Source: Embleya hyalina
GTDB lineage: Bacteria > Actinomycetota > Actinomycetes > Streptomycetales > Streptomycetaceae
Direction of reading: 5' to 3'
NCBI RefSeq assembly: GCF_003967355.1
Contig: NZ_BIFH01000048.1
Coordinates: 35,556-99,555, forward strand
Length of the DNA stretch: 64,000 bases
Shown: positions 8,085 to 15,525 of the stretch, one piece after another
Layout of the letters: each line of letters opens with the position of its first letter
Numbering within the stretch: the stretch's first letter is position 1
Position numbers and translations under genes: made by a program
Notes under the pieces: generated by a model
What the model was told of the DNA's origin: nothing
Seen by the model: only the letters and a program-made list of their open reading frames with translations
Databases searched by the model: none

Positions 8085-8891
8085 ATGACCGCCGCGACCT
8101 CGCCCGTGATCTCCCTCGGCTTCCGCACCGACCTGATGCTGCTCACCCTCCAGGGCAGCCGAGTCGAGGAGCGGGACGGCTACCGGGTCGTCCGCACGCC
8201 CGCCAACCCCACCTTCCATTGGGGCAACTTCCTTCTCCTGCCCGCTCCCCCGGCCCCCGGCGACGCGGCCCGCCGGGTGGACACCTTCCGCCGCGAGTTC
8301 CCCGACGCGGACCACGTGGCCCTCGGCGTCGACGGCACGGACGGCGCCACCGGCGACCCGGCCGACCTCGCCGCCGCCGGACTGCACGTCGAGCGCGGCA
8401 CGGTCCTGACCGCCGCGTCCCTGCGCCCGCCGGCCCGGCCCAACCCCACCGCGACCTACCGCGTCGCCGACACCGACGACGACTGGGCCCAGGCGCTCGC
8501 GCTCAACGAGGCGGGCAACACGGACTTCGAGCCCACCGCCTACCGCGAGTTCGCCGCCCGCCGCCTGGCCGGCTTCCGCGCGCTACAGGAACGCGGCCAC
8601 GGCGCCTGGTTCGGCGCCTTCGAGGACGACCGGCTCCGCGCCGGCCTCGGCCTGTTCACCGACGGCCGAGGTCTGGCCCGCTACCAGACCGTCGGCACCC
8701 ACCCGAACCACCGCAACCGAGGTCTGGCCTCCGGCCTGGTACACGCCGCCGCCCAACACGCCGCGACACACTGGTCCGTGACCACCCTGGTCATCGTCGC
8801 CGACCCGGACTACGTGGCGATCGACCTCTACCGCCGCCTGGGCTTCACCGACACGGAAACCCAAATCCAACTCCAAACCGTCCCCGCCTGA
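8085..8891 (+). CDS. GNAT-family N-acetyltransferase
   Basis: 268 residues. The acetyl-CoA-binding motif A is GLARYQTVGTHPNHRNRGLA (residues about 190-209), followed by the family's typical ending VADPDYVAIDLYRRLGFTDTE. The N-terminal half (residues 1-115) has no strong motif. The substrate is unknown. The gene lies alone, divergent from the aldehyde dehydrogenase, and its stop is 17 bp from the convergent encapsulin gene. Confidence 0.85.
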   Translation: MTAATSPVISLGFRTDLMLLTLQGSRVEERDGYRVVRTPANPTFHWGNFLLLPAPPAPGDAARRVDTFRREFPDADHVALGVDGTDGATGDPADLAAAGLHVERGTVLTAASLRPPARPNPTATYRVADTDDDWAQALALNEAGNTDFEPTAYREFAARRLAGFRALQERGHGAWFGAFEDDRLRAGLGLFTDGRGLARYQTVGTHPNHRNRGLASGLVHAAAQHAATHWSVTTLVIVADPDYVAIDLYRRLGFTDTETQIQLQTVPA

Positions 8892-8908
8892 CCCCGCCGG
8901 GCGTTCCG

Positions 8909-9709
8909 CTACGGGCGGGCGAAGGCGATGGCGGCCTCGCCGGTGTGCATCAGGAAGGTCAGGGTTTCCTGGAAGTAGAGGTGGATGCCCGCGTCGTCGT
9001 GGGACTGGTAGCCGATGGACAGGTCCTGGCCCAGGCGCAGTTCGTAGTCGCCGCCTCGGGTGGACAGGACGAACGCGCCGTCGATGGCGGGGGCCCAGAT
9101 CGGCTCGCCGGCCAGGATTCGGGTCAGGTGTTGGCGGATCGGGTAGCCGTGGTCGGCCGCCTCGTTGACCGCGGTGTACGCCTCCGGGCCGAGCACCAGG
9201 TGGTACGGGCCGTTCACGCCGGCCAGGCGCAGTTCGGTCAGCGCCCGGCTGACCGCGTCCGGATAGTCGCGGGCGTCGGTCGGGAGCGACACCGGCACGT
9301 TCGTGGACGCCCGGCGGATGCCCTCGATCGACGCCGCCGGGTAGCCCTCGAAGATCAGCCGGTCCTCGGCGAACGCCGTCTTGCGCGCCGCGTCCTTGAC
9401 CGGCTGCCAGTCCGCGTCCGCGGCACCGCGCTCGACCGCGTCGACGGCGCTGCGGGCCACGGTGAACGGCACGCGCAGTTCGATCAGCGGGCGGAACCGG
9501 CGGCTGCGGGCCAGGACGCCGTCGGCGGGCGGCTCCAGGTCGGTCAGGTGGCCGGTCCCCACGCCGGCCGCCGCGCTGCCGTCCGGCCCGGTCACGTCGA
9601 CGACGCGCCGGCCCGCGACGTGCTGCTTGAACGTACGCCTGGCCTCGTCCTCGAGGTCGGCCCACGCGGCGTCGGAGATCGGGGCGAGTTCGCGGTGGAG
9701 GTTGTTCAT
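8909..9709 (-). CDS. Family 1 encapsulin shell protein
   Basis: 266 residues, the standard length for the linocin M18/CFP29 encapsulin fold (HK97-like). Recognisable segments are MNNLHRELAPISDAAWADLE at the N terminus, where the family's cargo-binding helix lies, and ASTNVPVSLPTDARDYP, YHLVLGPEAYTAV and HLYFQETLTFLMHTGEAAIAF. These proteins self-assemble into protein cages that enclose cargo enzymes. The start codon overlaps the stop of the upstream DyP peroxidase gene (ATGA), which ties shell to cargo synthesis. Confidence 0.95.
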   Translation of the reverse strand: MNNLHRELAPISDAAWADLEDEARRTFKQHVAGRRVVDVTGPDGSAAAGVGTGHLTDLEPPADGVLARSRRFRPLIELRVPFTVARSAVDAVERGAADADWQPVKDAARKTAFAEDRLIFEGYPAASIEGIRRASTNVPVSLPTDARDYPDAVSRALTELRLAGVNGPYHLVLGPEAYTAVNEAADHGYPIRQHLTRILAGEPIWAPAIDGAFVLSTRGGDYELRLGQDLSIGYQSHDDAGIHLYFQETLTFLMHTGEAAIAFARP

Positions 9710-10851
9710 GGGGTGGGGCTCCTGGTCTCGGGGGTTGTCGCGGGGTGGGCTGCGGGGTCGACCGAGTGGGCGTCCGGGTCGGCCGCGCGAAGCGCCCCGA
9801 TGCCGAGCGAGCCGTCCGCCCGTGGCGCCGCCGGGGTCGGGTCGGCCGGGGTCTGGTCGGCCGGGGCCGCGCGCTCGATCGGCGCCTCCGGCGGGCCCGG
9901 CGGGTCGTCCAGGAAGTCCGCCGTCGGCACGAAGAACAGCCCGCCGGTGACCGCCGTCGAGAAGTCCAGGATGCGGTCGTAGGTGCCCACCGGGCGGCCG
10001 ATGAACATGTTCTCCAGCATCTGCTCGGTGACGCTCGGAGTGCTGGAGTAGCCGATGAAGTAGGTGCCGAACTCACCGCTGCCCACCGACCCGAACGGCA
10101 TGTTGTCGCGCAGGATGTCGCGCTCGGTGCCGTCCGGGTCGGTGATCGTGGTGAGCGCGACGTGCGAGTCGATCGGCTTGATCGCGTCCGGCAGTTCGAG
10201 GTCGGACAGCTTGGTCCGGCCGATCACCTTCTCCTGCGCCTCCACGGGCAGCGCGTTCCAGGACCGCAGGTCGTGCAGGTACTTCTGGACGATCACGTAG
10301 CCGGCGCCGACGAAGTCCGGGTCCTCCTCGGCGGTGATCGTGACCGCCTCGAACGCGTCCCGCCCCTCCGGGTTTTCCGTGCCGTCGACGAAGCCCATCA
10401 GGTCCCGCTGGTCGAAGTAGCGGAAGCCGTGCACCTCGTCGACCACGGTCGCCGCGCCGGCCAGCCGGTCGGTCAGCACCGTGGCCAACTCGAAGCACAG
10501 GTCGATCGACCGCGCGCGCAGGTGGAAGAGCAGGTCGCCGGGCGTGGACACGGCCTGGTGCTTGGCGCCCACCAGTTCCCGGAACGGGTGCAGTTCCGCC
10601 GGGCGCGGGCCCGCGAACAGCCGATCCCAGGCGTCCGAACCGATGCCGACGACACACTTCAGGTCGCGCTCGGGGCGCCGGAAGCCGACCGAGCGGCGCA
10701 GTCCGGCCAGGTCGGCGAGCAGGTCGCGGACCGTGGCCTCGGCCGCCGGGCCGGCGTCGATGGTCAGGACCAGGAACATCGCCGCCGTGGCCGGCAGGCC
10801 CAGGATCGTCTGCGGCCGGGGCGGCGGCGTCGCTTCGGTCTGTACGCACAT
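9706..10851 (-). CDS. Dye-decolorizing (DyP-type) heme peroxidase, encapsulin cargo
   Basis: 381 residues. The catalytic Asp lies in GFVDGTEN (153-160), the proximal heme ligand is His230 (PIDSH), and the distal Arg is in LRDNMPFG (Arg248). A Pro/Ala-rich linker follows the enzyme domain from residue 315. DGSLGIGALR at 346-355 matches the encapsulin cargo-loading peptide of DyP proteins. Unusually, 26 more residues follow this peptide, which normally ends the protein. The ATGA overlap with the shell gene shows a two-gene nanocompartment operon. No good ribosome binding site is visible at the start. Confidence 0.95.
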   Translation of the reverse strand: MCVQTEATPPPRPQTILGLPATAAMFLVLTIDAGPAAEATVRDLLADLAGLRRSVGFRRPERDLKCVVGIGSDAWDRLFAGPRPAELHPFRELVGAKHQAVSTPGDLLFHLRARSIDLCFELATVLTDRLAGAATVVDEVHGFRYFDQRDLMGFVDGTENPEGRDAFEAVTITAEEDPDFVGAGYVIVQKYLHDLRSWNALPVEAQEKVIGRTKLSDLELPDAIKPIDSHVALTTITDPDGTERDILRDNMPFGSVGSGEFGTYFIGYSSTPSVTEQMLENMFIGRPVGTYDRILDFSTAVTGGLFFVPTADFLDDPPGPPEAPIERAAPADQTPADPTPAAPRADGSLGIGALRAADPDAHSVDPAAHPATTPETRSPTP

Positions 10852-11001
10852 GCCGTGGCAGATCGACGGATCGCGCGCACGGCAAACCTGATTCGACCGG
10901 GGCGATCACGGCGGGACACGCCCGAGTGGGGCCGGGCGGGGCGGCGATAGCCTTCCCGGGCGGGTCGAAGACGGGTGCGGCGGCGAGCGGTTGGGGGCGG
11001 G

Positions 11002-11622
11002 ATGGAGTGGAGTTTCACTCGGACGCGGCTGCGTGAGGGGTACGCGATCGCCGAGGTGGACGCCTTTTTGGCGCTGGTGCGCGACAGCCTGGACGGTACC
11101 GCCGCGGTGCCGATGACGGCGGCCCGGGTGCGCGAGCAACAATTCACCACGGTGCGGCTGCGCGAGGGGTACGACGAGAACGAGGTGGACGCGGCGCTCG
11201 ACGAGATCGAGGCCGGGTTGGCCGCGCGGGCCGGGACGTGGGGGTGGTCGGCGGGGGCGGTGGTGGCCACCGACACGCCGGCGGCGGGCGAGCCGGGGGC
11301 GGATTCGGCGGACACCCACGTCGGGGTGAACCGGTTCGCCGAGGCCCGGGCGGAGGCCGAGGTGAAGGCGGTCGCGCTGCGTCCGGCGGGCGAGCGCTTC
11401 GACTCGGTCCGGCGCGGCTACGGCCGGGACGAGGTGGACGCGCTGGTGGGCAGGGTCGACGCCGCGCTGCGGGGTCGGCTGCGGCAGGCTCCCGAGCAGG
11501 TCCTGGCCGACCGCTTCGAGATCGTCCGCCGCGGCTACGACCGCACGCAGGTGGACGCGTGGCGCGACCGGGCCGCGGACCTGCTGATCCGCCGGGGGTT
11601 GGACGACTCGGCGACGGGCTGA
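11002..11622 (+). CDS. DivIVA-motif repeat protein
   Basis: 206 residues with four copies of the short DivIVA N-terminal signature F-x-x-x-R-x-(x)-GY-x-x-x-x-VD: FTRTRLREGYAIAEVD, FTTVRLREGYDENEVD, FDSVRRGYGRDEVD and FEIVRRGYDRTQVD. In DivIVA/Wag31 this motif forms the membrane-binding crossed loop and heads a long coiled coil. Here there is no long coiled coil, only the repeated motif separated by Ala-rich linkers. A multivalent membrane-curvature binder or polar-growth partner is an inference. I chose ATG 11002 over the upstream GTG/ATG-type starts because the first repeat begins right after it. Confidence 0.8.
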   Translation: MEWSFTRTRLREGYAIAEVDAFLALVRDSLDGTAAVPMTAARVREQQFTTVRLREGYDENEVDAALDEIEAGLAARAGTWGWSAGAVVATDTPAAGEPGADSADTHVGVNRFAEARAEAEVKAVALRPAGERFDSVRRGYGRDEVDALVGRVDAALRGRLRQAPEQVLADRFEIVRRGYDRTQVDAWRDRAADLLIRRGLDDSATG

Positions 11623-11824
11623 ACACGGCGCGGCGATCCGGCCCCCGTCGCCCCCGGGGCACGCCGCACACCACGCGCGACACGCCCGGTGAGCGGGCGG
11701 GGTGAACGACGCCCGGTCCGGGACGGCGTGAGCACGGGGTTCAACGCCCGGACGGCGTTCCGACACGTCCCGAACACGTCTCGCACACCGGGTTGGGCAG
11801 AGGTGGTCCCGGGCGCCGGCCGGG

Positions 11825-12283
11825 TCACGGGCCTGCGTTGGTGTCGCGCAGGGAGTGGATCATGCTTCGCAGGCTTCGGAACGCGGCCGACTGTTCGGCT
11901 TCGGTCATGCCGGCCAGCATCTTGAGTTCGACGGACCGGACCGCCGTGGTCGCCTTCTCCAGGCTCCGGCGGCCGCGGGGGGTGAGCCTCGCGGGGAGGG
12001 CCTTTCCGACGGGCGCCTCCGCCGGTCTGGTCACGTAGCCGTCGCGTTCCAGGGCCTGGAGCAGGACGTTCATCGTCTGCCGGGTCACGAACGCGCCACG
12101 CGCGAGTTCGGAGTTGGACAGGCCCGGCCGTTGGGCCAGCAGTTCGAGGCAGGAGTAGTGCGTCACGCTCATCCCGAGGGGCCGCAGCACCTCCTCCATG
12201 GCCGCGCGCAGAGCGCTCGAAGCCTCTTTCAGCAGGTAGCCCAGGGATGTGTCCAGGTCGACGCCGGCACCATTTTGACTCAT
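11825..12283 (-). CDS. MarR-family transcriptional regulator
   Basis: 152 residues with the winged helix-turn-helix layout of MarR proteins: YSCLELLAQRPGLSNSELARGAFVTRQTMNVLLQALERDGYVTR (abridged here as recognition helix RQTMNVLLQALE) and wing LPARLTPRGRRSLE. It is divergent from the VOC gene and its ATG sits at the edge of a perfect palindrome, so it very probably represses both itself and its neighbour. With the -10-like CAGAAT of that palindrome six bases upstream, its mRNA may be leaderless. Confidence 0.92.
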   Translation of the reverse strand: MSQNGAGVDLDTSLGYLLKEASSALRAAMEEVLRPLGMSVTHYSCLELLAQRPGLSNSELARGAFVTRQTMNVLLQALERDGYVTRPAEAPVGKALPARLTPRGRRSLEKATTAVRSVELKMLAGMTEAEQSAAFRSLRSMIHSLRDTNAGP

Positions 12284-12304
12284 GTCAGAATTCTGACATA
12301 CCTT
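12275..12304 (+). promoter_or_regulatory. Predicted promoter of the VOC gene
   Basis: TTGACT (12275-12280), an 18-bp spacer and TACCTT (12299-12304). Operator 1 fills the spacer and operator 2 begins near the expected start site, so binding at either would block transcription. Inferred from sequence. Confidence 0.4.
12283..12298. promoter_or_regulatory. MarR operator 1
   Basis: TGTCAGAATTCTGACA is a perfect 16-bp palindrome between the divergent MarR and VOC genes, touching the MarR start codon. Confidence 0.7.
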
Positions 12305-12310
12305 GGCTCG

Positions 12311-12326
12311 TGTCAGGAATCTGACA
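12311..12326. promoter_or_regulatory. MarR operator 2
   Basis: TGTCAGGAATCTGACA repeats operator 1 with two changes; the centres are 28 bp apart. It lies 21 bp before the VOC start codon. Confidence 0.7.
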
Positions 12327-12346
12327 CGAAGCGAAGGAGTATCACC

Positions 12347-12715
12347 ATGCCCGCCACCGGCCCCGACTTCATCTCGCTCCAGGCGCGTGACCTCGACGTT
12401 TCACAGGCGTTCTACGAGCGGTACCTCGGCCTCGTCCGCTCGCAGGCCGGGCCTCCGCACGCCGTCGTCTTCGAGACCCGGCCGATCGCGTTCGCACTGC
12501 GCGACATCGTTCCCGGCACCGATCTCGCGTCCGCCGCCCGGCCCGGCATCGGTGCCGCGATCTGGCTGCACGCCACCGATGTCCAGGCCATCCACGACGC
12601 TCTCGTCGCCGACGGGCACACCATCGTCGCCGCGCCGATCGACGGCCCCTTCGGCCGGACCTTCACCTTCGCCGACCCCGACGGCTACCACGTCACTCTC
12701 CACGACCGCACCTGA
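12347..12715 (+). CDS. VOC (glyoxalase/bleomycin-resistance-fold) protein
   Basis: 122 residues with the paired beta-alpha-beta-beta-beta motifs of the vicinal-oxygen-chelate family: FISLQARDLDVSQAFYERYLGL at the start and FTFADPDGYHVTLHD at the end, the latter containing the usual DPDG turn and metal-ligand position. Activity (dioxygenase, isomerase or ligand binding) is not predictable. GAAGGAG at 12333-12339 precedes ATG 12347. It is controlled by the divergent MarR gene through two palindromes. Confidence 0.88.
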   Translation: MPATGPDFISLQARDLDVSQAFYERYLGLVRSQAGPPHAVVFETRPIAFALRDIVPGTDLASAARPGIGAAIWLHATDVQAIHDALVADGHTIVAAPIDGPFGRTFTFADPDGYHVTLHDRT

Positions 12716-12745
12716 CGAGCGGCGCCCGTTCGGCGAAACCGCCGA

Positions 12746-12784
12746 CGCCCCGACCCGACGGCGAGTGGCCGACGGGTCGGGGCG
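12746..12784. terminator. Bidirectional hairpin terminator
   Basis: Arms CGCCCCGACCCG (12746-12757) and CGGGTCGGGGCG (12773-12784) form a perfect 12-bp stem between the convergent VOC and aldo/keto reductase genes. No T tract on either side. Confidence 0.6.
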
Positions 12785-12822
12785 GCGCGCGGTGGGCGTG
12801 GCCGCCCCCGTGTTCGGCTCGG

Positions 12823-13815
12823 TCAGGGCCGCGCGCAGAGGCGGTCGATTTCGGTGATCTCCGGCTCGGTCAGGTCGGGTTGGCCGACCGCGGACAGGTT
12901 TTGCTCCAACTGCCGCACGCTGCTTGCTCCGACGATGACCGACACCACCCTCGGGTCGCGCAGGATCCAGGTGAGGGCGAGTTGGGCCAGGGTTTGGCCG
13001 CGGTCGCCGGCGAGCTTGTTCAGGGCGCGCAGCAGGGTCAGGCGCTCCTCGGTGAGGGCGTCCTCGGTGAGGAAGTGGCCCACCGCCATCCGCGAGTCGG
13101 CCGGCACGCCGTTCAGGTAGCGGTCCGTCAACAGGCCCTGGGCCAACGGGGAATACGCGATCAGCGCGGTTCCGGTCTCGCCGACCGCGTCCAGGACGCC
13201 CCGCTCCGGCTCGCGGTCCAGGATCGAGTACGCCGACTGGTTGAGCAGTACGGGAGTGCCGAGGTCGCGCAGGATCTCCACGGCCCGTCGGTGCTCCTCC
13301 GGACCGTAGTTGGAGATGCCGGCATACAGCGCGCGCCCGGACCGAACGGCCGTGTCCAGCGCGCCCATCGTCTCTTCCAACGGGGTGTCCGGGTCGTAGC
13401 GGTGCGAGTAGAAGACGTCGACGTAGTCGAGTCCCATCCGGCCCAACGACTGGTCCAGGCTGGCCAGCAGGTATTTGCGCGAACCGCCGTTGCCGTACGG
13501 CCCCGGCCACATGTCCCAGCCGGCCTTGGAGGCGATGAACAGCTCGTCGCGATAGGGCCGGAAGTCGGCCCGGAAATGCACCCCGAAATTGGCCTCGGCC
13601 GATCCGTACGGGGGCCCGTAATTGTTCGCCAGGTCGAAGTGCGTCACCCCGAGGTCGAAGGCGCGCCGCAGCACCGCCCGCTGGACCTCCATGGGCTGGG
13701 TGTCCCCGAAGTTGTGCCACAACCCGAGCGACACCGCGGGCAACTCGACCCCGCTGCGTCCGGCACGGCGATAGCGCATGGATTGGTATCGGTTCTCGGC
13801 GGCAGAGTGGATCAT
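12823..13815 (-). CDS. Aldo/keto reductase, YghZ/KCNAB-like
   Basis: 330 residues from ATG 13815. The family signature is complete: GVTHFDLANNYGPPYGSAE with the catalytic Asp and Tyr, KAGWDMWPGPYGNGGSRKYL with the Lys, and YSPLAQGLLTDRYL and GASSVRQLEQNL for NADP binding. The GPPYGSAE and RKYLLASLDQSL wording matches the L-glyceraldehyde-3-phosphate reductase (YghZ) branch. The frame extends to 13851, but 13815 gives the family N terminus. It is divergent from the polyol operon and its promoter shares that intergenic region. Confidence 0.9.
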   Translation of the reverse strand: MIHSAAENRYQSMRYRRAGRSGVELPAVSLGLWHNFGDTQPMEVQRAVLRRAFDLGVTHFDLANNYGPPYGSAEANFGVHFRADFRPYRDELFIASKAGWDMWPGPYGNGGSRKYLLASLDQSLGRMGLDYVDVFYSHRYDPDTPLEETMGALDTAVRSGRALYAGISNYGPEEHRRAVEILRDLGTPVLLNQSAYSILDREPERGVLDAVGETGTALIAYSPLAQGLLTDRYLNGVPADSRMAVGHFLTEDALTEERLTLLRALNKLAGDRGQTLAQLALTWILRDPRVVSVIVGASSVRQLEQNLSAVGQPDLTEPEITEIDRLCARP

Positions 13816-13844
13816 TCCCCCATCTTCGCCCTCGACCGCCACCC

Positions 13845-13873
13845 TTGACACCCCCGGATGTCCCTCTTAAGGT
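13845..13873 (+). promoter_or_regulatory. Promoter of the polyol/glycerol-type operon
   Basis: TTGACA (13845-13850), a 17-bp spacer and TAAGGT (13868-13873): a near-consensus vegetative promoter, the best in the window. The transcript would have an unusually long leader of about 110 nt before the transporter start. Confidence 0.7.
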
Positions 13874-13900
13874 CCAGAGCATTCTTTGGCAGGAACAGAC

Positions 13901-13975
13901 GAAGACCACCTGTCGGTGGCTTCGCTGTGCCCTCCTACGCGTCAGCACTCGCGTGTCACCGACCGGTCCTTTTTT
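13901..13975 (+). promoter_or_regulatory. Structured 5' leader with T run, candidate GlpP target
   Basis: The leader contains a hairpin (GAAG-A-CCACC, loop TGTC, GGTGGCTTC, 13901-13923), a small stem (13937-13941 with 13950-13954) and six consecutive T at 13970-13975 just before the ribosome binding site. A T run is rare in this genome. Because the operon encodes a GlpP-type antiterminator, this could be an antitermination or mRNA-stability element; that link is an inference. Confidence 0.35.
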
Positions 13976-13989
13976 CCGAGGACGGGAAC

Positions 13990-15453
13990 ATGGCACAGCA
14001 GCCGAGCGTCAGAGGCGTCAAGGACGTCGTCGCGCTCATCGACCGGCAGGGGACCATCTCCGGCCGGTCCAGGGTCATCTGGTTCCTCGTGTTCGGGGGA
14101 CTCTTCCTCGACGCGTACTCCAACGCCGCACTCGGCGCCGGGCTCGCCCCGATGACGAAGCAGATGGACCTGAGCAGCACCCAGGTCTCCATCCTCACCG
14201 CCACCGCACCCGCGCTGGCCATCCTGTTCAACCCGATCGGCGGCTGGCTCGCCACCCGGATCGGCCGGGTGCCCCCGCTGCTGCTGGCCAAGCTGTTCGC
14301 GCTGGCCGGCGCGGTGATCGCGGCCACCGCCGACGACTTCCTCGTGGTGTGGATCGGCCGGGTCCTGGTCGGCGTGGCCTACGGGGTCGACTTCGCGGTG
14401 GCCATGGCGCTGCTCGCCGAGTACACGCCCAAGTCGCTGCGCGGCCGGCTCAACCTGTGGCAGGGCATCTGGTACATCGCCACCACCGGCAACCTGCTGC
14501 TCACCCTGATCTGCTTCAAGTTCGACGTCGGCGCCGACATCTGGCGCTGGTCGGTCGGCTCGGCCGGCGTGATCGCGCTGGCCCTGTTCCTGCTCCAGTG
14601 GGCGTTCCTGGTGGAGAGCCCCACCTGGCTGGCCACGAAGGGCCGACTGGAGGACGCGGTCCGCAATCTGCGCCGCATCTACGGCATCGAGGCGGTCGCC
14701 GCCGCCCCGACCGTCGCCGGCGCCGTGCCCGACAAGGCCGACGCCGAGGAGGCGCCGCCGAACGTGGGGATGAAGCAGGCCGGGATCCTGTTCCGCGGCT
14801 CGTACCTGCCGCGCACGCTGCTGTCCTCGGCGATCTCGCTCGGCCAGTCCATGCAGTACTTCGCGGTCGGCTGGTATCTGCCGGTGATCAGCCTGGCGAT
14901 CTTCGGCAACAGCTTCGAGAAGGCCACCATCGGCTCGATGGTGTTCAACGCCTTCGGCATCGTCGGCGGCCTGCTCTCCGCGTACTTCGCCCGCCGGCTC
15001 GGCCTGCGGATCAGCTCGGCGCTCGGCTTCGGCGGCGTGTTCGTGATGCTGCTCGGCATGGGGCTGACCTTCGACCGGGTGCCCACCTGGATCGCGTTCA
15101 TCCTCCCGGCGCTGTTCATCTTCTGTCACTCCGCCGGCCCCGGCGCCAACGGCAAGTCGATCGCCGCGCTGTCCTACCGCAGCGAGGTGCGCACCCTGGG
15201 CACGGGCGTGACCGGCATGATCGGCAGCTTCGGCAGTGTGGCCGGGCTGTACCTGTTCCCGCAGATCAAGGACGGCATCGGGCTGGACAAGACCTTCATG
15301 GTCCTGGCCGTCGTCCCGCTCCTGGGCCTGCTCACCTGCCTGGCGATCCGCTGGGACCCGACCCGGGCCGTCTCGCCCGACGAGGACCCGAACGTGCCGA
15401 CCATCACCGCGCCGTCGGCCGGGCCCGCGAACCCCGCGTTGGTCACCCGCTGA
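13990..15453 (+). CDS. Major facilitator superfamily sugar/polyol transporter
   Basis: 487 residues with twelve membrane segments. It resembles the sugar-porter branch: FGGLFLDAYSNAALGAGLAPM in the first helix, the GGWLATRIGRVPPLL loop 2-3 motif and LAEYTPKSLRGRL after helix 4-5, followed by a hydrophilic central loop near residues 230-265. It probably imports the substrate of the kinase encoded next. ATG 13990 is preceded by GAGG at 13979-13982. First gene of the operon running to 22523. Confidence 0.9.
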   Translation: MAQQPSVRGVKDVVALIDRQGTISGRSRVIWFLVFGGLFLDAYSNAALGAGLAPMTKQMDLSSTQVSILTATAPALAILFNPIGGWLATRIGRVPPLLLAKLFALAGAVIAATADDFLVVWIGRVLVGVAYGVDFAVAMALLAEYTPKSLRGRLNLWQGIWYIATTGNLLLTLICFKFDVGADIWRWSVGSAGVIALALFLLQWAFLVESPTWLATKGRLEDAVRNLRRIYGIEAVAAAPTVAGAVPDKADAEEAPPNVGMKQAGILFRGSYLPRTLLSSAISLGQSMQYFAVGWYLPVISLAIFGNSFEKATIGSMVFNAFGIVGGLLSAYFARRLGLRISSALGFGGVFVMLLGMGLTFDRVPTWIAFILPALFIFCHSAGPGANGKSIAALSYRSEVRTLGTGVTGMIGSFGSVAGLYLFPQIKDGIGLDKTFMVLAVVPLLGLLTCLAIRWDPTRAVSPDEDPNVPTITAPSAGPANPALVTR

Positions 15454-15525
15454 AGCGGGTCCGTCACGCGAGACTCGCACTCGGATAAGCGGATCAAGCG
15501 GAGATATCGCACCGAAAGGGCTGTG

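Noticed and set aside
13961..13975. Intrinsic terminator in the polyol operon leader
   Set aside because: The T6 run is real, but the sequence just before it forms only a GACCGGTC palindrome without a loop; reported only as a candidate regulatory leader.
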